Source: Neckera pumila (Eukaryota; Streptophyta; Bryopsida; Hypnales; Neckeraceae). From it: DNA of 64,000 nucleotides. The position numbers and the translations under genes are program-made. The DNA lies in NCBI GenBank assembly GCA_963969595.1, contig OZ018412.1:27776339-27840338 (forward strand), given 5' to 3'. Below the pieces are notes generated by a model, which saw only the letters and a program-made list of their open reading frames with translations, was not told the origin of the DNA and ran no database searches. This document shows positions 35,119-48,900 of the stretch, in pieces. How positions within the stretch are numbered: position 1 is the stretch's first letter; each line of letters begins with the position of its first letter.

Positions 35119-35764
35119 CCCCAAAAGGACCCTGAGGATAGAATGTGTCCTCGACCAATTTTTGAAGTTGAAAAACATCTTTCCAGATTACTATTCTTAG
35201 TAGTTTATATTTTTGAAAAATTATTTTTGAAGTTTAGTTTTAGCTGTAAAAATCTGCTTTTGAAAATGATCGATTATGGTTTTTTTATTCAAGATTTTGT
35301 ACATGGGTGTTCATTGCAATTTTGACTTCTATAGTGTTGAGGGCTCTTAGAAATGAGCCTCAAATACATTTGATCTTTGAGAAAAAATCACATTAGAAAT
35401 TCATTTAAAAAAATTGCAGAGTAGATTTTGAGAAGTCATAAATTGGTTGAGGTTATGTATGTTAGGCCCTTTAACCTCATATTTTTTTGGTGACCAACTT
35501 TTTAGATTTGACATGTGAAAAGAGGATTGAAAGACTTCAACTCACTTTCACAGTTTTAACATCCTCATGATCAAACATTATAATCTTTCAATCCATAAGA
35601 GATGTTGTTGAGTTTTCTTTTCTAATGTGATCTCTAACATGTCTAGTTTGATTTTATATGGTTACAATTCAAAAAAAATTGATACAATTTATCAAAATGT
35701 TGGCTTTTAATTCAATTTAGAGCAAATTCCTAGAAGCTCAAGAAATTCCAAGGTCATTTTGGGG
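35119..35764. mobile_element. TTAA-flanked family B element, subfamily gamma, copy 1
   Basis: 646 bp between TTAA 35115-35118 (shared with family A copy 3) and 35765-35768. Ends are CCCCAAAAGGACC and AAGGTCATTTTGGGG. It matches 53072-53680 in reverse complement (ATTTAGAGCAAATTCC near its right end; GGTGACCAACTTTTTAGATT). Confidence 0.7.
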
Positions 35765-36499
35765 TTAAGGTGGAGGCACTTGTTCTTGTCATTATATTCT
35801 AAACCCATCTTGAAAATAGGTATGAATAGGACGTCCAAAATGTACAAAGTTAGGGAGCACTCCGCATTTTGCAATATGCACCCATATAGTGTGTCCTTGT
35901 AGTTGTACTTCTTGAAGTTTCAAAAGTACAAAAATAGGAATATGCACAATAGAATCTAGATTCTCAAGAATAGAGGCTTTGTATTCTAGCTGAGAATTAA
36001 CAAATGTCAATATTAGAAAAACATAATGCAATTTGGTGTGATTACATTTTGTATATGTGTAATTTAAAGAACATAGAGACCTTTGCAAACCACACTAAAA
36101 AGGCTATGGAATTGTGTCTAGAGCCTTATACAAAATCACAAATTATTCATGGATTGAGATTTAGGAAAACCTTCAAATGTCTATTTCAATTCACTTTTTA
36201 AAATTATAATAGAAAATTGTGAAGAATGTTTTCAAGAACAATATAAAATGGATGAAATATAGCCAAGAATGCTGAATAAGCATTATTTGTTTATGATGTT
36301 CAATCAATGATGTTGCTTGCTTGGTCACTCAATGCTTTATGATTATTATGCAAGGTTGTGACTCAGTTCATATAGAGATACTGAGATGGAAAGAAAAGGA
36401 AAACTTGCAAAGATGAAGATTTTTGTTTGAAGTCTTATCAAACCATAATTTATTTTACTTCAAAAATTCTAGATCTATAATTCCCCTATTCCCAAGGAG

Positions 36500-37340
36500 T
36501 TAACCTTTAAACTCCATAGTGCCTTAAAGTGTCTTTTCAATGATTTCAAATGATTAACAGAGAATGTAAAATTGTAATTTTTCCATTTGAATTTTTTTTA
36601 GAGTTCTATGAGTGTCTTTCTAGTACATAGTGGTGGAAATTCCTTCATTGAGATATTATTAACTTTTCTATAGAAAAAGATGCTAAAAGAAAGGATCACA
36701 AAAGATGCTGAAGAAGAGGCTCACAAAAGATGCTTTTGACACCTCTTACTTCCTAGCTCTTGATTTAATTTTGAATCATGAAATTAAAAAAAAAAAAATT
36801 TGAATACAACTAATGAAATGAAGCTTACTTATCTAGTTTCTACCCTATTTTGAAATTTTGAAAAATTCACAAAATTTGACATTTTTGTACAATTTGAACA
36901 TTGGACATATAACCAAAGTCTGCCGTCATTCTAATTTTAGAATGACACCAAAACTTTGGTTAACAGCATGGTGTTTGAAACTGTGATATATGCCGATGTC
37001 AAAGTTTTCATATTTATAAGCATATTTTTTATTTTGTATGAATTTTCTTCACTTCTATCTTAAAAAAATTCACAATAATTTCAAAATTTCACAAAAAAAT
37101 ATAAAAACTTCAAGATTTCTAGAGAACATGTGATTATATCTCTAAAAAAGAAAAAAGAAAAAGAAAAAAGAAAATAGAAAAAATTCTACTCATATATATA
37201 GAAAAAATGGAACATCCTTTGAAGGTTGAAGCTTATATTTCTAATTCTAGTCTAAATTGCTTACTTGAAAACTCCAACAACCAAAATCCTAACCCACTTA
37301 TTGAATTTACACCATCAACTTTAATCCTTAAAAGACGCTA
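36500..37340. repeat. Diverged AT-rich repeat, relative of 44.4-45.76 kb
   Basis: Blocks such as TTCATTGAGATATTATTAAC, TTTTCTATAGAAAAAGATGC and GCATATTTTTTATTTTGTAT recur in the same order at about 44460-44790, and inverted inside 45002-45757. Boundaries are not resolved; GTTAACC at about 36500 may be one edge. Confidence 0.45.
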
Positions 37341-38065
37341 AGGATCAAAAGTGTTGGATGGATGATTTCACTGTAGAAACAAAGAATGTATCTATTGGTC
37401 TAATAATTGGAACATTTTGGTGACTACCTTGATCATGGCAAGCTACAACCTTCAAGGGTTCACCTTGAAAGCCCTTGAGGTTCTTCTCTATGACCTGTAT
37501 TTAGCCTTATAACTCTTCAATTGTGGTTCAATATATGAATACATTGCTACATACTATCATTATCATTATCACTTTACACTGAAAAGTGTTTGGTCAATGC
37601 TTTTCTGATCAAATACCACCAAATTCACAATATACTATATGGCCGCAAAGGGCTTACGAGGAGGAATACGAGGAATACAATCTTTCCCATTACGATTATG
37701 ATTATAGCCCATACAATATAAGTGACCATGTCTTCCTCTGCTAAATTAACATTACAACACAATTATAGACACTCACAGCCAAATAAGATATACACAGGAG
37801 TCACTTAAAAGTATGAAAAAATACAGTCGATGCTTCTAAGCAAAGAGCTGCAAGCCTGCAAGAGAGGTCCGTCGACTCTTCTCTTCATAATAGACGAATG
37901 TTTGTAATGCGAGCTACCTTTGAAAACAACAGATATCTTCCTCAGTGAACCTAATCAGGAACTAAACCATCTTCTATATAAATACAAACGTCAAGTTCTT
38001 TAAAATCCTATACCATACAATTTTAAACAACGAACACATCAAAGCACAGGTTTAGAGGCCCTCCA
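37341..38065. other. Intergenic DNA downstream of the prosaposin gene
   Basis: Nothing recognised apart from the likely 3' UTR of the minus-strand prosaposin gene close to 38065. Confidence 0.4.
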
Positions 38066-41010
38066 TCAAACATCACTGATGAGGCGCTCCTGTGGGAGCT
38101 CAATACGAGGGGCCTCTTCCTGAAATAACTCCATCATCTTCTCCGTCCACAATTGAGCTTTTTGTGGACAGATGCTCGCTTTGCAGAAACCAGCCTTGCA
38201 GCACACAGCCTGGGAATCCAGTACCTTGTCCAGGTTGGCGAGGACAAGTGGGCCGTATTGTACCACAAGCGCCTTACACTGCACACAAGATGATCAGGAT
38301 AATTAGATCATCTGATCAAAAAACAGACACACATGAATATAAAAAACACAGAATAAATAGATAGATTTCTTTTGTAGTCGATTTAGATTCTGATTTAACA
38401 ACACAGAGCCCAAATGTCCAAAGTGCTGCGTCCACATCTACCAGAGTTGTATCAATCATTTAGGAAGCTTCAAAGGAGGTAACAAAATGTATCAATAGAC
38501 TAAGGGAAATCCTGTCATACATTTCTGAATGATAGAAAAATGATTTGGAAGAGCGTTATGATCAACTGTTAGCTTCACAACTGAACTTTTCAATGTAGTT
38601 TGGCCAAAGGAGCTAATAATGATATTCAGTGTTAGCAAGAGTAATTCCAAATGGATTACATTTCATGTCCTCAACCCTAGTAATGTCATCAATGCAAAAT
38701 ATAAACTAGACACTTGTAAACAATTGACTGGGAGACGAATAGCATCAAGTATAATTAGGTTCTTTCAGTAGGGTAAGTAACACTGTTGGGTGACCAACAC
38801 TAATAGCAACACAAATATTGGGAAATAGGAATGGAAGGGAAAAAAACCTCGTCAACATGGTTGACGACGCGGTTGCATCCATTCGTGAGCGCGTCCAGTA
38901 CCTTCTCCTGGACAATCGTTATACACGATATTCATCTCAGAACTTAAAACCTATTCGTCATTGCAAAGTTGTACGTATAACATCCAACCTCACTCAAGCT
39001 TCGATCAGTTCCAACAAGAAGCAAATACAAAGTAAATAAAATCCGAAAACATCAAAGAAACAGAAAACAGATGCAGAAAAGCGGGAAATATAGCAAACAG
39101 AACATGAAATCTTTGCATTCTAGATGGCATACCTGGGTCTTTGGGTCCTGCAATTTGATCTTGAGCTCCAGAATGACAAACTGGCATGTGGCACAGTCGT
39201 TGCTATCCAAAATCATCATTGGCGGTTTGCACATCCTAGCTCTCTCGCAGAACTCCTCAGGTGTCACGTTCTCAAGCTGCTCAATCATTCGTGGGGCGTA
39301 CATATCCACAAATAGATCACACTGTCCACAACATACAACTCTCAGTTTCCCATAAAATAGTTGCTGTTCAAAAGCACAGAATTTTATAAAGAATGCCAAT
39401 TCTAGCCGGAAATGAGATGCCGGACGAAAGGAGGGTCGCTTCTCCAAAACTAGCCCCCTATTTTGTGGTTGTTTAGGGCCCTAAAATGCTCGGGTGGGAC
39501 CTCCAAAGGTAATTTAGGACCAATGGTTACCATGTGACCACAAAAAGGTACACCGAGTAACTGAAAAAGCTGGGAGGAAACTTCATTACCTGCTTGCTCA
39601 ACTGTTGGAGCTGACCGCATGCAAGGTGGAGAGCATATACGACTTCTACTTGGGTTTTGTTGTTTTCCAAGTAGGTCAATGCGTTAGTGGCCAAGTCTTG
39701 GCAAACCTTGCACGACTTCCTATCATCCTCAAATGCGTTAATAGCAAGGGATTTGCAGACGCCAGACTCAAAGCAGAGCTTATCTGGGCCAAGGAGCGCC
39801 TCGAGCTCCAAGATCATTTGCGGTACATATTCATCAAACATCCTTTCACACTGCCAATCAACATGATATGTTAATAACATCGTCATTCTACTCTCAACCC
39901 CACTTATACTAGGACTCTAGGTATGTAAAGCAATTCTTAAGGCTTCATAGTCTTAAAAACCACGGCAAAGAGTCCAACCAAAATTTTCCAAGCAGCTACC
40001 AGGATCAGTAAAGAAAATTGCATGTGTCGGTCAAAAAATTCATGAAATTTGAACAAATGTAAGTCTGCGTATGACCTACTTCAAACTACCAAGAAAAGAT
40101 GAGGCCTTATTTTGGGCTCCTTGGTCCCTTAGGACTTAATTCGATACAGAGACATCCACAAAAGTCGATACAAACAGCATAAAGAAGAGAACTATATTTT
40201 TCTCCAAAATAGGCGAATACAGAGTGGTCACAAACATGCTCTCGAAAACTTTCGTCAAGAAAGTCAAATTGGTTAATTTCTACTGACCTTATTCTTCAGC
40301 CCAGGTTGAAGGGGTTTGCACACAAACTCATCCGCTACATCGATGACCTGCTTCGGCGTATCTGGATTCGACAGAACCATCTGCGCTTCTTGAGACAGTT
40401 GAAGACATGTGTCGCACAAATCAATTTTAGCAACACGAGCCTCCTTCCGAGTCCACTTGGCCAATCTAGTAACCGTGCCTTCACACACCAACAATCCTCA
40501 CCAGCTCAGTTTCGCAAATATTCCTGCTGTGTTAAGAAAATTTCATCAACTAAGGTAAGTACAACTAATTGCAAACCCTTATATCCTACCGATCCTTGCA
40601 GTGTACTCAGATGAGAGCCTACGTTCATTTCGGGTACACCACTTTGAGAATTCAAACTGTACTCATAGTGTCCAAAACATAGACGCAAATTTGCGTCGAA
40701 ATCCTCTTTCAAATCCCAACAAACATTAAGCCAATCCAACCATAGGAACCACGCTGAGACGCTTATTTTTGGTGCCCAAATCTTAACACTTGGCCCAGTG
40801 TGAGCGGTCACAAAGAAACCAGAAATTGAGAAAACCCTAAATCAATTGCACAAATTGAGTGCACCCCAGCGCACACGCAATTAAATTCCCAACAATACAA
40901 AAGCAACCAAACAATTATCGATCCGTCATACCAAGATTGACATGAGCCCCTTCCGCGATGCTTAGCGCACACACCACCGCCATCACCCACAGCAACTTCC
41001 GGATCGCCAT
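38066..41010 (-). CDS. Prosaposin-like protein with three saposin B domains, six exons
   Basis: Saposins are small disulfide-bonded lipid-interacting domains cleaved from a secreted or vacuolar precursor. Exons on the minus strand: 41010-40932, 40496-40288, 39850-39590, 39321-39133, 38907-38848, 38278-38066; 336 aa. The N-terminus MAIRKLLWVMAVVCALSIAE is a clear signal peptide. Three six-cysteine modules follow: (1) CDTCLQL...FVCKPL plus CERMFDEYVPQMI...CFESGVC; (2) CKVCQDL...LACGQL plus CDLFVDMYAPRMI...CERARMC; (3) CATCQFV...GCNRVV plus CKALVVQYGPLVL...CKAGFC. Each domain is cut between its SapB-1 and SapB-2 halves by a phase-0 intron placed just before the fourth region's Cys. Module 3 has an additional short exon (EKVLDALTNG) and an extra cysteine. 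The exon 2 start is uncertain: acceptors at 40497 or 40479 both keep frame. No aspartic protease part is present, so this is not a phytepsin. Confidence 0.85.
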
Positions 41011-44000
41011 GACGCCCAATCTCGCCTTCACCCCAAACTCACCTACAAAACGTAAGACCACAAAGAATCAACACCCACCCACCCCAAAAACACACAGATC
41101 CAAACCCCAATTTCCCAACTCCGAACCGAAACTCTCACCCATGCAAAGGGCAAGAACACAAGAACTACAACAAGAAGCACAAACCACCAAAAGGACCCAA
41201 ACAATCCGAAGAGAGAAGGAAGGAAGGAAGCGGCAAGTGAAGCAAAACGAAGTGAAAGCAACCTTGGCAAGTGCAAGTGGGTAAAAGGGCAATCCTTGGT
41301 AAGTACGTGAACCTTGGCAAGCCAGTGCGTGAGACCAAATTGGCAAGTGCCGGCGTGAGGGCAAAAGTGACAAGTGCGTGGGCAAGAAAAACGTGAGCAA
41401 GCCAAGGGAGGCGGTGAGTGACAGAGCAAGCAGACCTGGTGAAGGATGAGTGATTGTGGTTGCAAGTTCAGTTATTAGTGGGGAAGAGCAAATGGCCTCA
41501 ACGCATTGGAATGTGATGAGTAAAATCTTCAGTACCTCGCTGTTATTCTCGTACAAGTGAGGGCGATCTACCCTGGAGCCCGCCAGCGGGCAGGAGAGCT
41601 ACGGCGGGTACTTGTGGAGGATCGGTGAGAGACGATGGTGCTGCGGAGCATTCCTTTGCCGCAAGGCAACACAACGCGCTCTTGTGCTTCCACTTCACGT
41701 CACGCCTGCTTCCTTCTCCTGCCCACACGTCAGTGCAGTGCCTCTGTACGGCAAAGTAGAGAAATCTAATTCCGACCTTTTTATGGAGCAGCGATCTCAG
41801 AACGGGTTCAGAATTTTTAGCCAAATGTTCATTTCTGGAAGATTTTTTTGAATATACACGGAGGCATGAAAAAATTAAGTAGAAACCGAGCAAAATTTAG
41901 CCAGTTTGGGGATTGCTGGTTCTAAGGTGAACTAGCCTAAAACCTAGCCACCTATTTTTGCCAGGGTATTTTTGGCCCCAATTCTACCACCAAATCCATC
42001 CAAGTCCACACTCTTTTTTGACAAAATCAAAACCTTAATGCTACAAAAGATAATGTGTCAATATTTTATTGGTCAATACTTAAGTGCTAGATAGATGGAT
42101 GGGTGGTTATGGGTTGTTGATAAGGTAGGAGGTTGTAAAATAGAGTGGGCATTATGAATGGACCCTATAAATGGCTATGAAATGGACACGAGTTGGTTCT
42201 AAAATTGACTAGGATAGTCATGGAATGAATCAAAGAAAAAAGCACCATTAATTGCAAGAGCCTATCATTCTCTTTGCTTTCCCCATTTTTATTTAGAATT
42301 GCAAGTGAACCATTTATGAAAGATCTAGGTTCACAAATAGGGACCTATGACCCAGCTCATTTGAAAATTCATAAGTAATTCAAAAATACTTGGAAAAACA
42401 CAAAACCACTTGGGTTGTATTCTTCATCAATTTCTCATTGTCTGAAAAATGAGCTAAAAATATTATGGTCCGAGGAAATATATGAAAAAGGCGGACCAAT
42501 CCTTAGATGCTTCATTTCTTAGCCTCCTACCTTAGAACATTTATAACTCCACTTATAGGTTGTTTTGTAATTTCAGGGTAGCTCACTTCAAAAATTCACA
42601 GAAATTACAATTTTCATCAGAAAATTATAATTCCACTTGGGTTTGATTTGTGAAACAAGCGCACACTTGTGAAAAAATATGTGCCCTTTTTAGAATTGGC
42701 CCTATGATAGTCAGATTGCAAATCAAGGTGGTAATAGCACTTGAGGGGATTTGGAGGTCTTGAAGGGCTGTGAATTCCCTTGTGTTCTTAAACTGTGGGA
42801 ACGCAGTTGCAGATATAGCACAACTACTGCCATGTTGTTTTATTTATTTATTTTTGCTTGCTTAAAATGATATTTGGATATTAAAAAAAATTATTTTTTA
42901 TTTTTTGAAAAAAAAAATTCTGACACGCCCATACCGCAATTCACTGAATTTGGCCAGATTAGAAAACGGGCCTAAAACAACCTTCCGAGGCCCCCAACTC
43001 CCCTCTAATGGCTTGTCTACCTTACTAGAGAGGAGATCCAATTTACATCACTTCATGGTCATTTTGTATTAATCTTAGTAGAGCACATTTGAATGTTTAA
43101 AACGATATGTAGGGGCACGAGTAGGGTGGCTTTTGAATTGGGACTATTAAGGTCACCGCACATGCCCCAAAGTAGTGAGCAAGAAAGTAGGAAGTAGTAA
43201 GCAAGAAATAGTAGTTCTTGAATGATCAAAATTGGAAGACTCTATATGTTGGGTATGAGTTTAGGCCAACTTTTGACTACCAAAATTTTTAGTAGTTTCA
43301 TTTCAAGACATAAAATTACCAAAAAAATTATCAAGCTCCATAATTTCTATCTTTTTACATGGCAGGAAATTTACATTGCCTTATACTGCTATAGAACATG
43401 TGCGGAATGACTTAAGTGGTTGACTACAAGTGGTTCTAATATAAGACAAAGCCTCTTCTGTGATAGGAATTGTCCTCTCCTTTGGTCTAAAGCCAAAATT
43501 ATAAAATATTTTGGCAATATAGGAAGTTAGACAAATATAATCAATTTTCACTCTCCAAAATTAAAAAAAAAATCATTATAAATACATTTTTAATTCTTAA
43601 GAGTCCCTAGTAGTAAAAGAAAACCAGATTTTGAAACTTTTTAGGCAAAATCAATTTTGGCATGACAAGATGTATATACAAGTTTTCATTTTTGCAAGTT
43701 TTTGTCTTTTCATTTCTAAATGAATTGCTTCATGAAAGTCACATTGGAGATGGATCTTTTTGAATAGACCTACATCTAAAATTTTAGCATGGATGCTTAA
43801 ATAATGGTTTTGGTTAGATTTTATATATGCTTGATTGCATAAATATACAATGTAAATTGTAGCTTTGTAACATTATTCATCAATTGAATTAGAATATCAT
43901 TTGAATCCATACAAAAAATAATAGTTTAATGTGGCCTATATTTCAACATAAAATAAGATGGACTATACTAGTAAAATAAACAAACCATATCTTATATTTT

Positions 44001-44399
44001 TAAACAATTTTTTAACATACTAAAATAATATTTTTCAATGGAGACTTTCAATTTTATATATAAATAACTATATTACTAAGTTATATAGGAAATCATATAT
44101 ACAATATTATATTTGACTTTTAAAATATGAATAATGTGCAAAAATATTGCAAAACATATGCCATTTGGATGATCTAGGATTGATAATTCAACAATTAGCT
44201 TTTTTCTCTTGGATTTCATTTTAACATTTAAACCTTATCATAGTTAGGTACTGTACCATACACATATAATGTGTAAGCATTTTCTAACTATTGAGACATG
44301 GAGGAGGCTTAATAATGATCCAAATTGGAAGTGCAATGTATCATTGGATGTGGAATAGAATACAAACTTTGTTACTAATCCTTATTTCAATTCATGCAC
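41011..44399. other. Upstream of prosaposin, then repeat-rich gene-free DNA
   Basis: 41.05-41.45 kb has degenerate GGCAAGTG-type repeats and low-complexity minus-strand frames, taken as promoter or leader DNA. From about 41.9 kb the sequence is AT-rich and no gene is recognised. Confidence 0.4.
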
Positions 44400-44990
44400 C
44401 TTCTATGTCAAAAAGAGAAAAGACATCATATTGTGTCTAACGTTCAATTTTCCAAAAATTTAAGGGTAATTGCTTCATTGTGATATTTTCAACTTTTCTA
44501 CATAAAAAGATGCTTGATCTATGGACTACTATAGTGTATTTTGACAACTTTTAGGTCATTATTTTTAATTTGAGTTTGAATCAATTTGAAAATGTGAAGA
44601 TTTCTTAAAATTCTATATTTTTTTGTAATTTAAACTTTAGGCCAATTTACCATAGAATGCTGGATTTCTAAATTTAAAATGATACAATAAATATTTTGCA
44701 CCATGATGTTCTAAACTAATATATACAACTATGGAGAAAATTTCAGATTTTTAAAGCATATTTTGTATTTGATATGAGTTTTTTCATTTTATATCAAAAA
44801 TTTTGACTTTTTTTTAATTATAGAAGATATTGAATTATGTCTTTGAAAATAAATATAAGAAATTTCATCATATATAGTTGTAAAATGGGAGCATACAAAG
44901 AGAAGAACTTCAAGGTTTGAAAAAGTGGTTGTAGGAAACTTGTCTCCTAAACTAGGGAACTTGGTTGATCATAGATACTTGGCTTCTTCT
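44400..44990. repeat. Diverged AT-rich repeat
   Basis: Same family as 36500-37340 (same orientation), and inverted relative to the element 45002-45757, which begins 12 bases further on. The pair therefore forms a rough inverted repeat. Edges are not resolved. Confidence 0.4.
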
Positions 44991-45001
44991 ATTTATACTA
45001 A

Positions 45002-45757
45002 CCCCTAAAGAATAAGCTAATCACCAAGAATTCAAGCCTCACAAATTTTTTCTCTATTTGCTACCATTTTGAAACTACAATATATATAAATGAAGTTTTT
45101 TATATTTATTTTTCAAGGATGAAATATGCCTTCTATGTGCCAAAAATACACCTTTTTGTAGAAATTTCAAATTACCATGAATTTTGCAAAGAAAACTTGA
45201 AGAAAATTCATACCAAATACCAAATATGATTTAAAAAATCTCAAATCTTAGCATAGGTGTATCTTAAAGTGTAGGACATCACAATATAAAACAAAGTTAC
45301 TATGTCATTTTAAAATTAGAAAATCAACAAACCATGGGTCCAATTTTAGCATAGGTCCAAAGTTCAAATTGCAAAAAACATTGAATTTTTTTTTCCTTCA
45401 ACTTTTCCAATTCAACTTTTCCAATTGGAGTAGAAACTAAACTCAATAAATGCATTTCTATAGTTGACCTCAAATTTCAAAAAACATCAATTTTATGGCC
45501 AAAATTTACATCAAGAGTAAAGAGCAAGTATCGGCCAAACTACACTACAAAAGTGATCTATGGATTAAGCATCTTCTTCTTTTGAAAAGTCAATAATACC
45601 ATAATGAGGAAAAATCCAATACTATTCACTGAAAATGCATTCAAGCTCCTAAAGAATAATAATTTGGATGAAAAACTGGGTATTTTTCTATGCTACCGAC
45701 ATTCCTACCTGAAGGCATCCCAAGGACAGAAACAACGTCCGCAGCGTCCTTTAGGAG
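45002..45757. mobile_element. Family B-type element flanked by CTAA direct repeats
   Basis: 756 bp beginning CCCCTAAAGAATAAGC and ending GTCCTTTAGGAG. It is flanked by CTAA at 44998-45001 and CTAA at 45758-45761. Unlike TTAA, CTAA is not self-complementary, so its presence on both sides in the same orientation points to a true 4-bp target duplication. The element lies 171 bases beyond the BIO3-BIO1 stop codon. Confidence 0.6.
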
Positions 45758-45928
45758 CTAAAGCTAAATTCTTAACTTGAAAGACATAACAATCGTGGAC
45801 TAAAATCTCGCTTAGCCATGAGGAGCAATACTCCTCTTTTTATGCTACTACTCACCAGTGAAGCTCAACCCAAAAATCAGCCTCAGAACCCACTGCAAAG
45901 TACACAATCTTACAAGCTTTGCGAAAGC

Positions 45929-48900
45929 CTACCCAAGGAGAGCAAGCAACATCTGCAACATCGTCTTGCACGTTTTAGGATCTGTAAGTGGTCCACACAT
46001 GAGGTAAACAACGTTTCCTAACGGTCTGGTGTAGATGCCTTCATGTCGAAGACCTTCCACAAGTCCTTTCGAGAGCACTGACGCATATCTGCAGGGTAGG
46101 ACAATGCGAGCACACGGTTTAATTTGCTTTCGCCTCCAAGGTCGATATGCCAATGCTTACAACATCTTAGTTAGATAAAATTCACTGCACTCAGCTCTGC
46201 AAATTATCCGTAAGGCTGATAATGGTCTACCGAAGTGGACTGAGTAAGTCAGGGTTGCAAGTATTAAGGAGTTTTGAAGGGAAGTTTACAGAGAATCCAG
46301 CTTATTTTTGCCTAAATGATAAAGAAATCTATTCTGACATCGTGGATTTAAGAATCGACTGCACATACCCTGCTTCAGCTCCACTAGCACGGAGCTCCAG
46401 TGCAAAAATGGTTCCAATGGACACCACTCTTTCAACTGAAGGATGCGATGATATCGTTGACACTAACTCAGGGCTCCACAACTGCCATACCACTTTTGTT
46501 AGTCCAGGGAACACTGATACATGAAACCAAGAACCTACAGTGAACGTGCCAAACACTGGGCCAAGCAGCTTGCTAATAATAATTGTTCATAAAACATACT
46601 GCGTCTAACTTCATGAAGTAGACACTAGGATACTAGCAAATTCATTCAGTAGACTAATTCTGCACAGCTTTTTGATTTGAAACTTCTGATAAGTTTTAAG
46701 TGTGAAGGAATTTGACCAGTGTATTCACCTCTCTTAGACGGCGCCCATCTTGTAACAGGTTTGGATTCCTTGAAGGATCCGAAAAATGTTGAAGGGATAG
46801 AACGGCACTTGCACAGCCAACGGCATGGGCTGTATATGAGTGGCCATGCAGCAGCGCATCTAACTGCGTCCACAACAATCCCACCTCGAACATCGTCAAG
46901 AAGAGCAGATGATTTCTAGAGCCGTCTCCTAATTGATCTCCTAACTGGATCTGATGAAGTGAACTTTCGATCATAAAATATAGTCATTCTCAACTCTGAG
47001 AATTTAATTCAATAAAGGAGGTTTCCCAATGCACATGTACTCATCAATTGCACAGACATCACAAAGCAGTTGGTAAGGGCCAATCCAGGGTCCATTTACG
47101 CCTAAACTAACAAGAAGATGAAGTTTCCAAGAGATTTGAGAATTGCCTTTGAGATGCCGCGGAAAGCTTCAAAGACAGACCGAGTTGCAAGCGTTGCAGA
47201 TAGAGGAACTAAGCCCCCCGTTAGTAGCTTTGAATAGCATGCTATGTCAGGAGTACAACCCAGTAGATCTGCAGCAGACTGGCAATAACAATACAGACAA
47301 AAGATGAGAGGGCAACTATTGCAACAGGTGCATTAATTTTACGCTGAAAACCGAGTAAGCCATAATAGTCGATGTATGCAGGCAAGAATTCCGCGAAGAA
47401 CAACCATGATAATATCTTCGGGCCAGAAAAATTTAAATCGAGGCTGAAGAACGACCAAGTGTCAGAATAAACAAACCTCAGTTCCAAATCGCCAGCAACC
47501 AGAAAGGACTTCGTCAAATATTATTGGAATTCCACGGCGGCGACATTCACGAACAAGTATCCGCTGGAACAAGGGGTCTATCATATCCATTCCTCCAGCT
47601 CCATGAATTACTGCATCAGAAACATCACATTCAAACAATAGAACGCGGGTACCTTGACCTAAAAAATGGAAGATCAAAGTTTATGAGCTCACTTCGCTGG
47701 AGAGCATCGAAGTGCAAATTGCTGGATCTTACAAATAGTGGACAGAAAGTGCAAGAAGATCAATAACATTATTTTAACAATAAAACTCAGTCAATGACGG
47801 ACTCAAGCATCACTTGCCCCACCTGGTTCTATAATCAATGCAGCCAATGAGGTATACTCATCTCTGGCTGCAGAAGCAAGTTGCCCGTCAATTGACCTGC
47901 TGTAGAGGTTGGCAAGAGATGTAGAGTCTCGACATATGTCGAAAACCTCGTCCCTGGATTTCCAGCCTGCTTCAACAAGGGAAATACACTGCCATTAGAT
48001 CCAATGCCGTATTTTCACGAGATTATTTATAACAACGTTCCTTCTCTAGTCTTGGCAAAATATGAACAATTCAGGGCCATGATTTGCGTCCCAAGTGACA
48101 TCAATATAGGCCAAGTTGTGCAACATACTGGAAGCAGAATCGGAGGAAACACTATCGTGGTAGACTGCAGGAAGTCGCAAAAGCCAACGACCCCGTCGTT
48201 GGAAGACTGTGGGTGGCTCAAGGAATAAGCCCCTCCCAACATGCCTGTGACCAATACGAGTCAATCGTCATTATTTTCTGATTCTTGCTGCAACAAACGT
48301 GCAACTCAACAATAAAATGCTTTCAGAGCGACATAGACGAATTTCTCAATCAGAGTACACTGTACACATTAAAAATAACATAACCAATACAATAACAAGG
48401 TGTAGGGTTCAAATCACACTTCAGAGCCTTAGTTGGGATATATCTCTGAAGGCGAAAGTATTTGGTTCTGCTTCTAAGAGATCTTAGGCAATAGATGCAT
48501 TGAAAGCAAATGCATAACAAGAAACAACCATCTACCCCTGATAAACCCCTGAAGGACTATTTTATGGGAATGTATCTTTGCCAACAGCCCATGCTAGGTC
48601 TCGAATGAAACGTACCATGGTTGTTGCTTGAAACCTGTGTAAATAGACGGCGCTTGAGCTTCCATGGCACCTAATGTATCCCCGTGATACGATCCTTTCA
48701 AGGCCACAACCTGTCTTGGATAATACAGGTCGTACATACGTCAATAACGGCATTTCTAGCTTCCTCTCACAGCTCGGCTCTCATGAAAGAGAGCTCTGTT
48801 GTGCATATCATCCACATCTCCTGGTAGCATCCGGTACGCATTTCATTCACACCCATCGTCGAGACTATATCCGACTCTACGAGCTTCTCACAGAATCATT

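Noticed and set aside
37321..37345. TTAATCCTTAAAAGACG as a family B left end
   Set aside because: Only a weak match to CCCCTAAAG, and no right partner located.
41043..41556. Two minus-strand ORFs of 140 and 162 codons
   Set aside because: Overlapping, hydrophobic low-complexity frames upstream of the prosaposin signal peptide; no splice link or family match.
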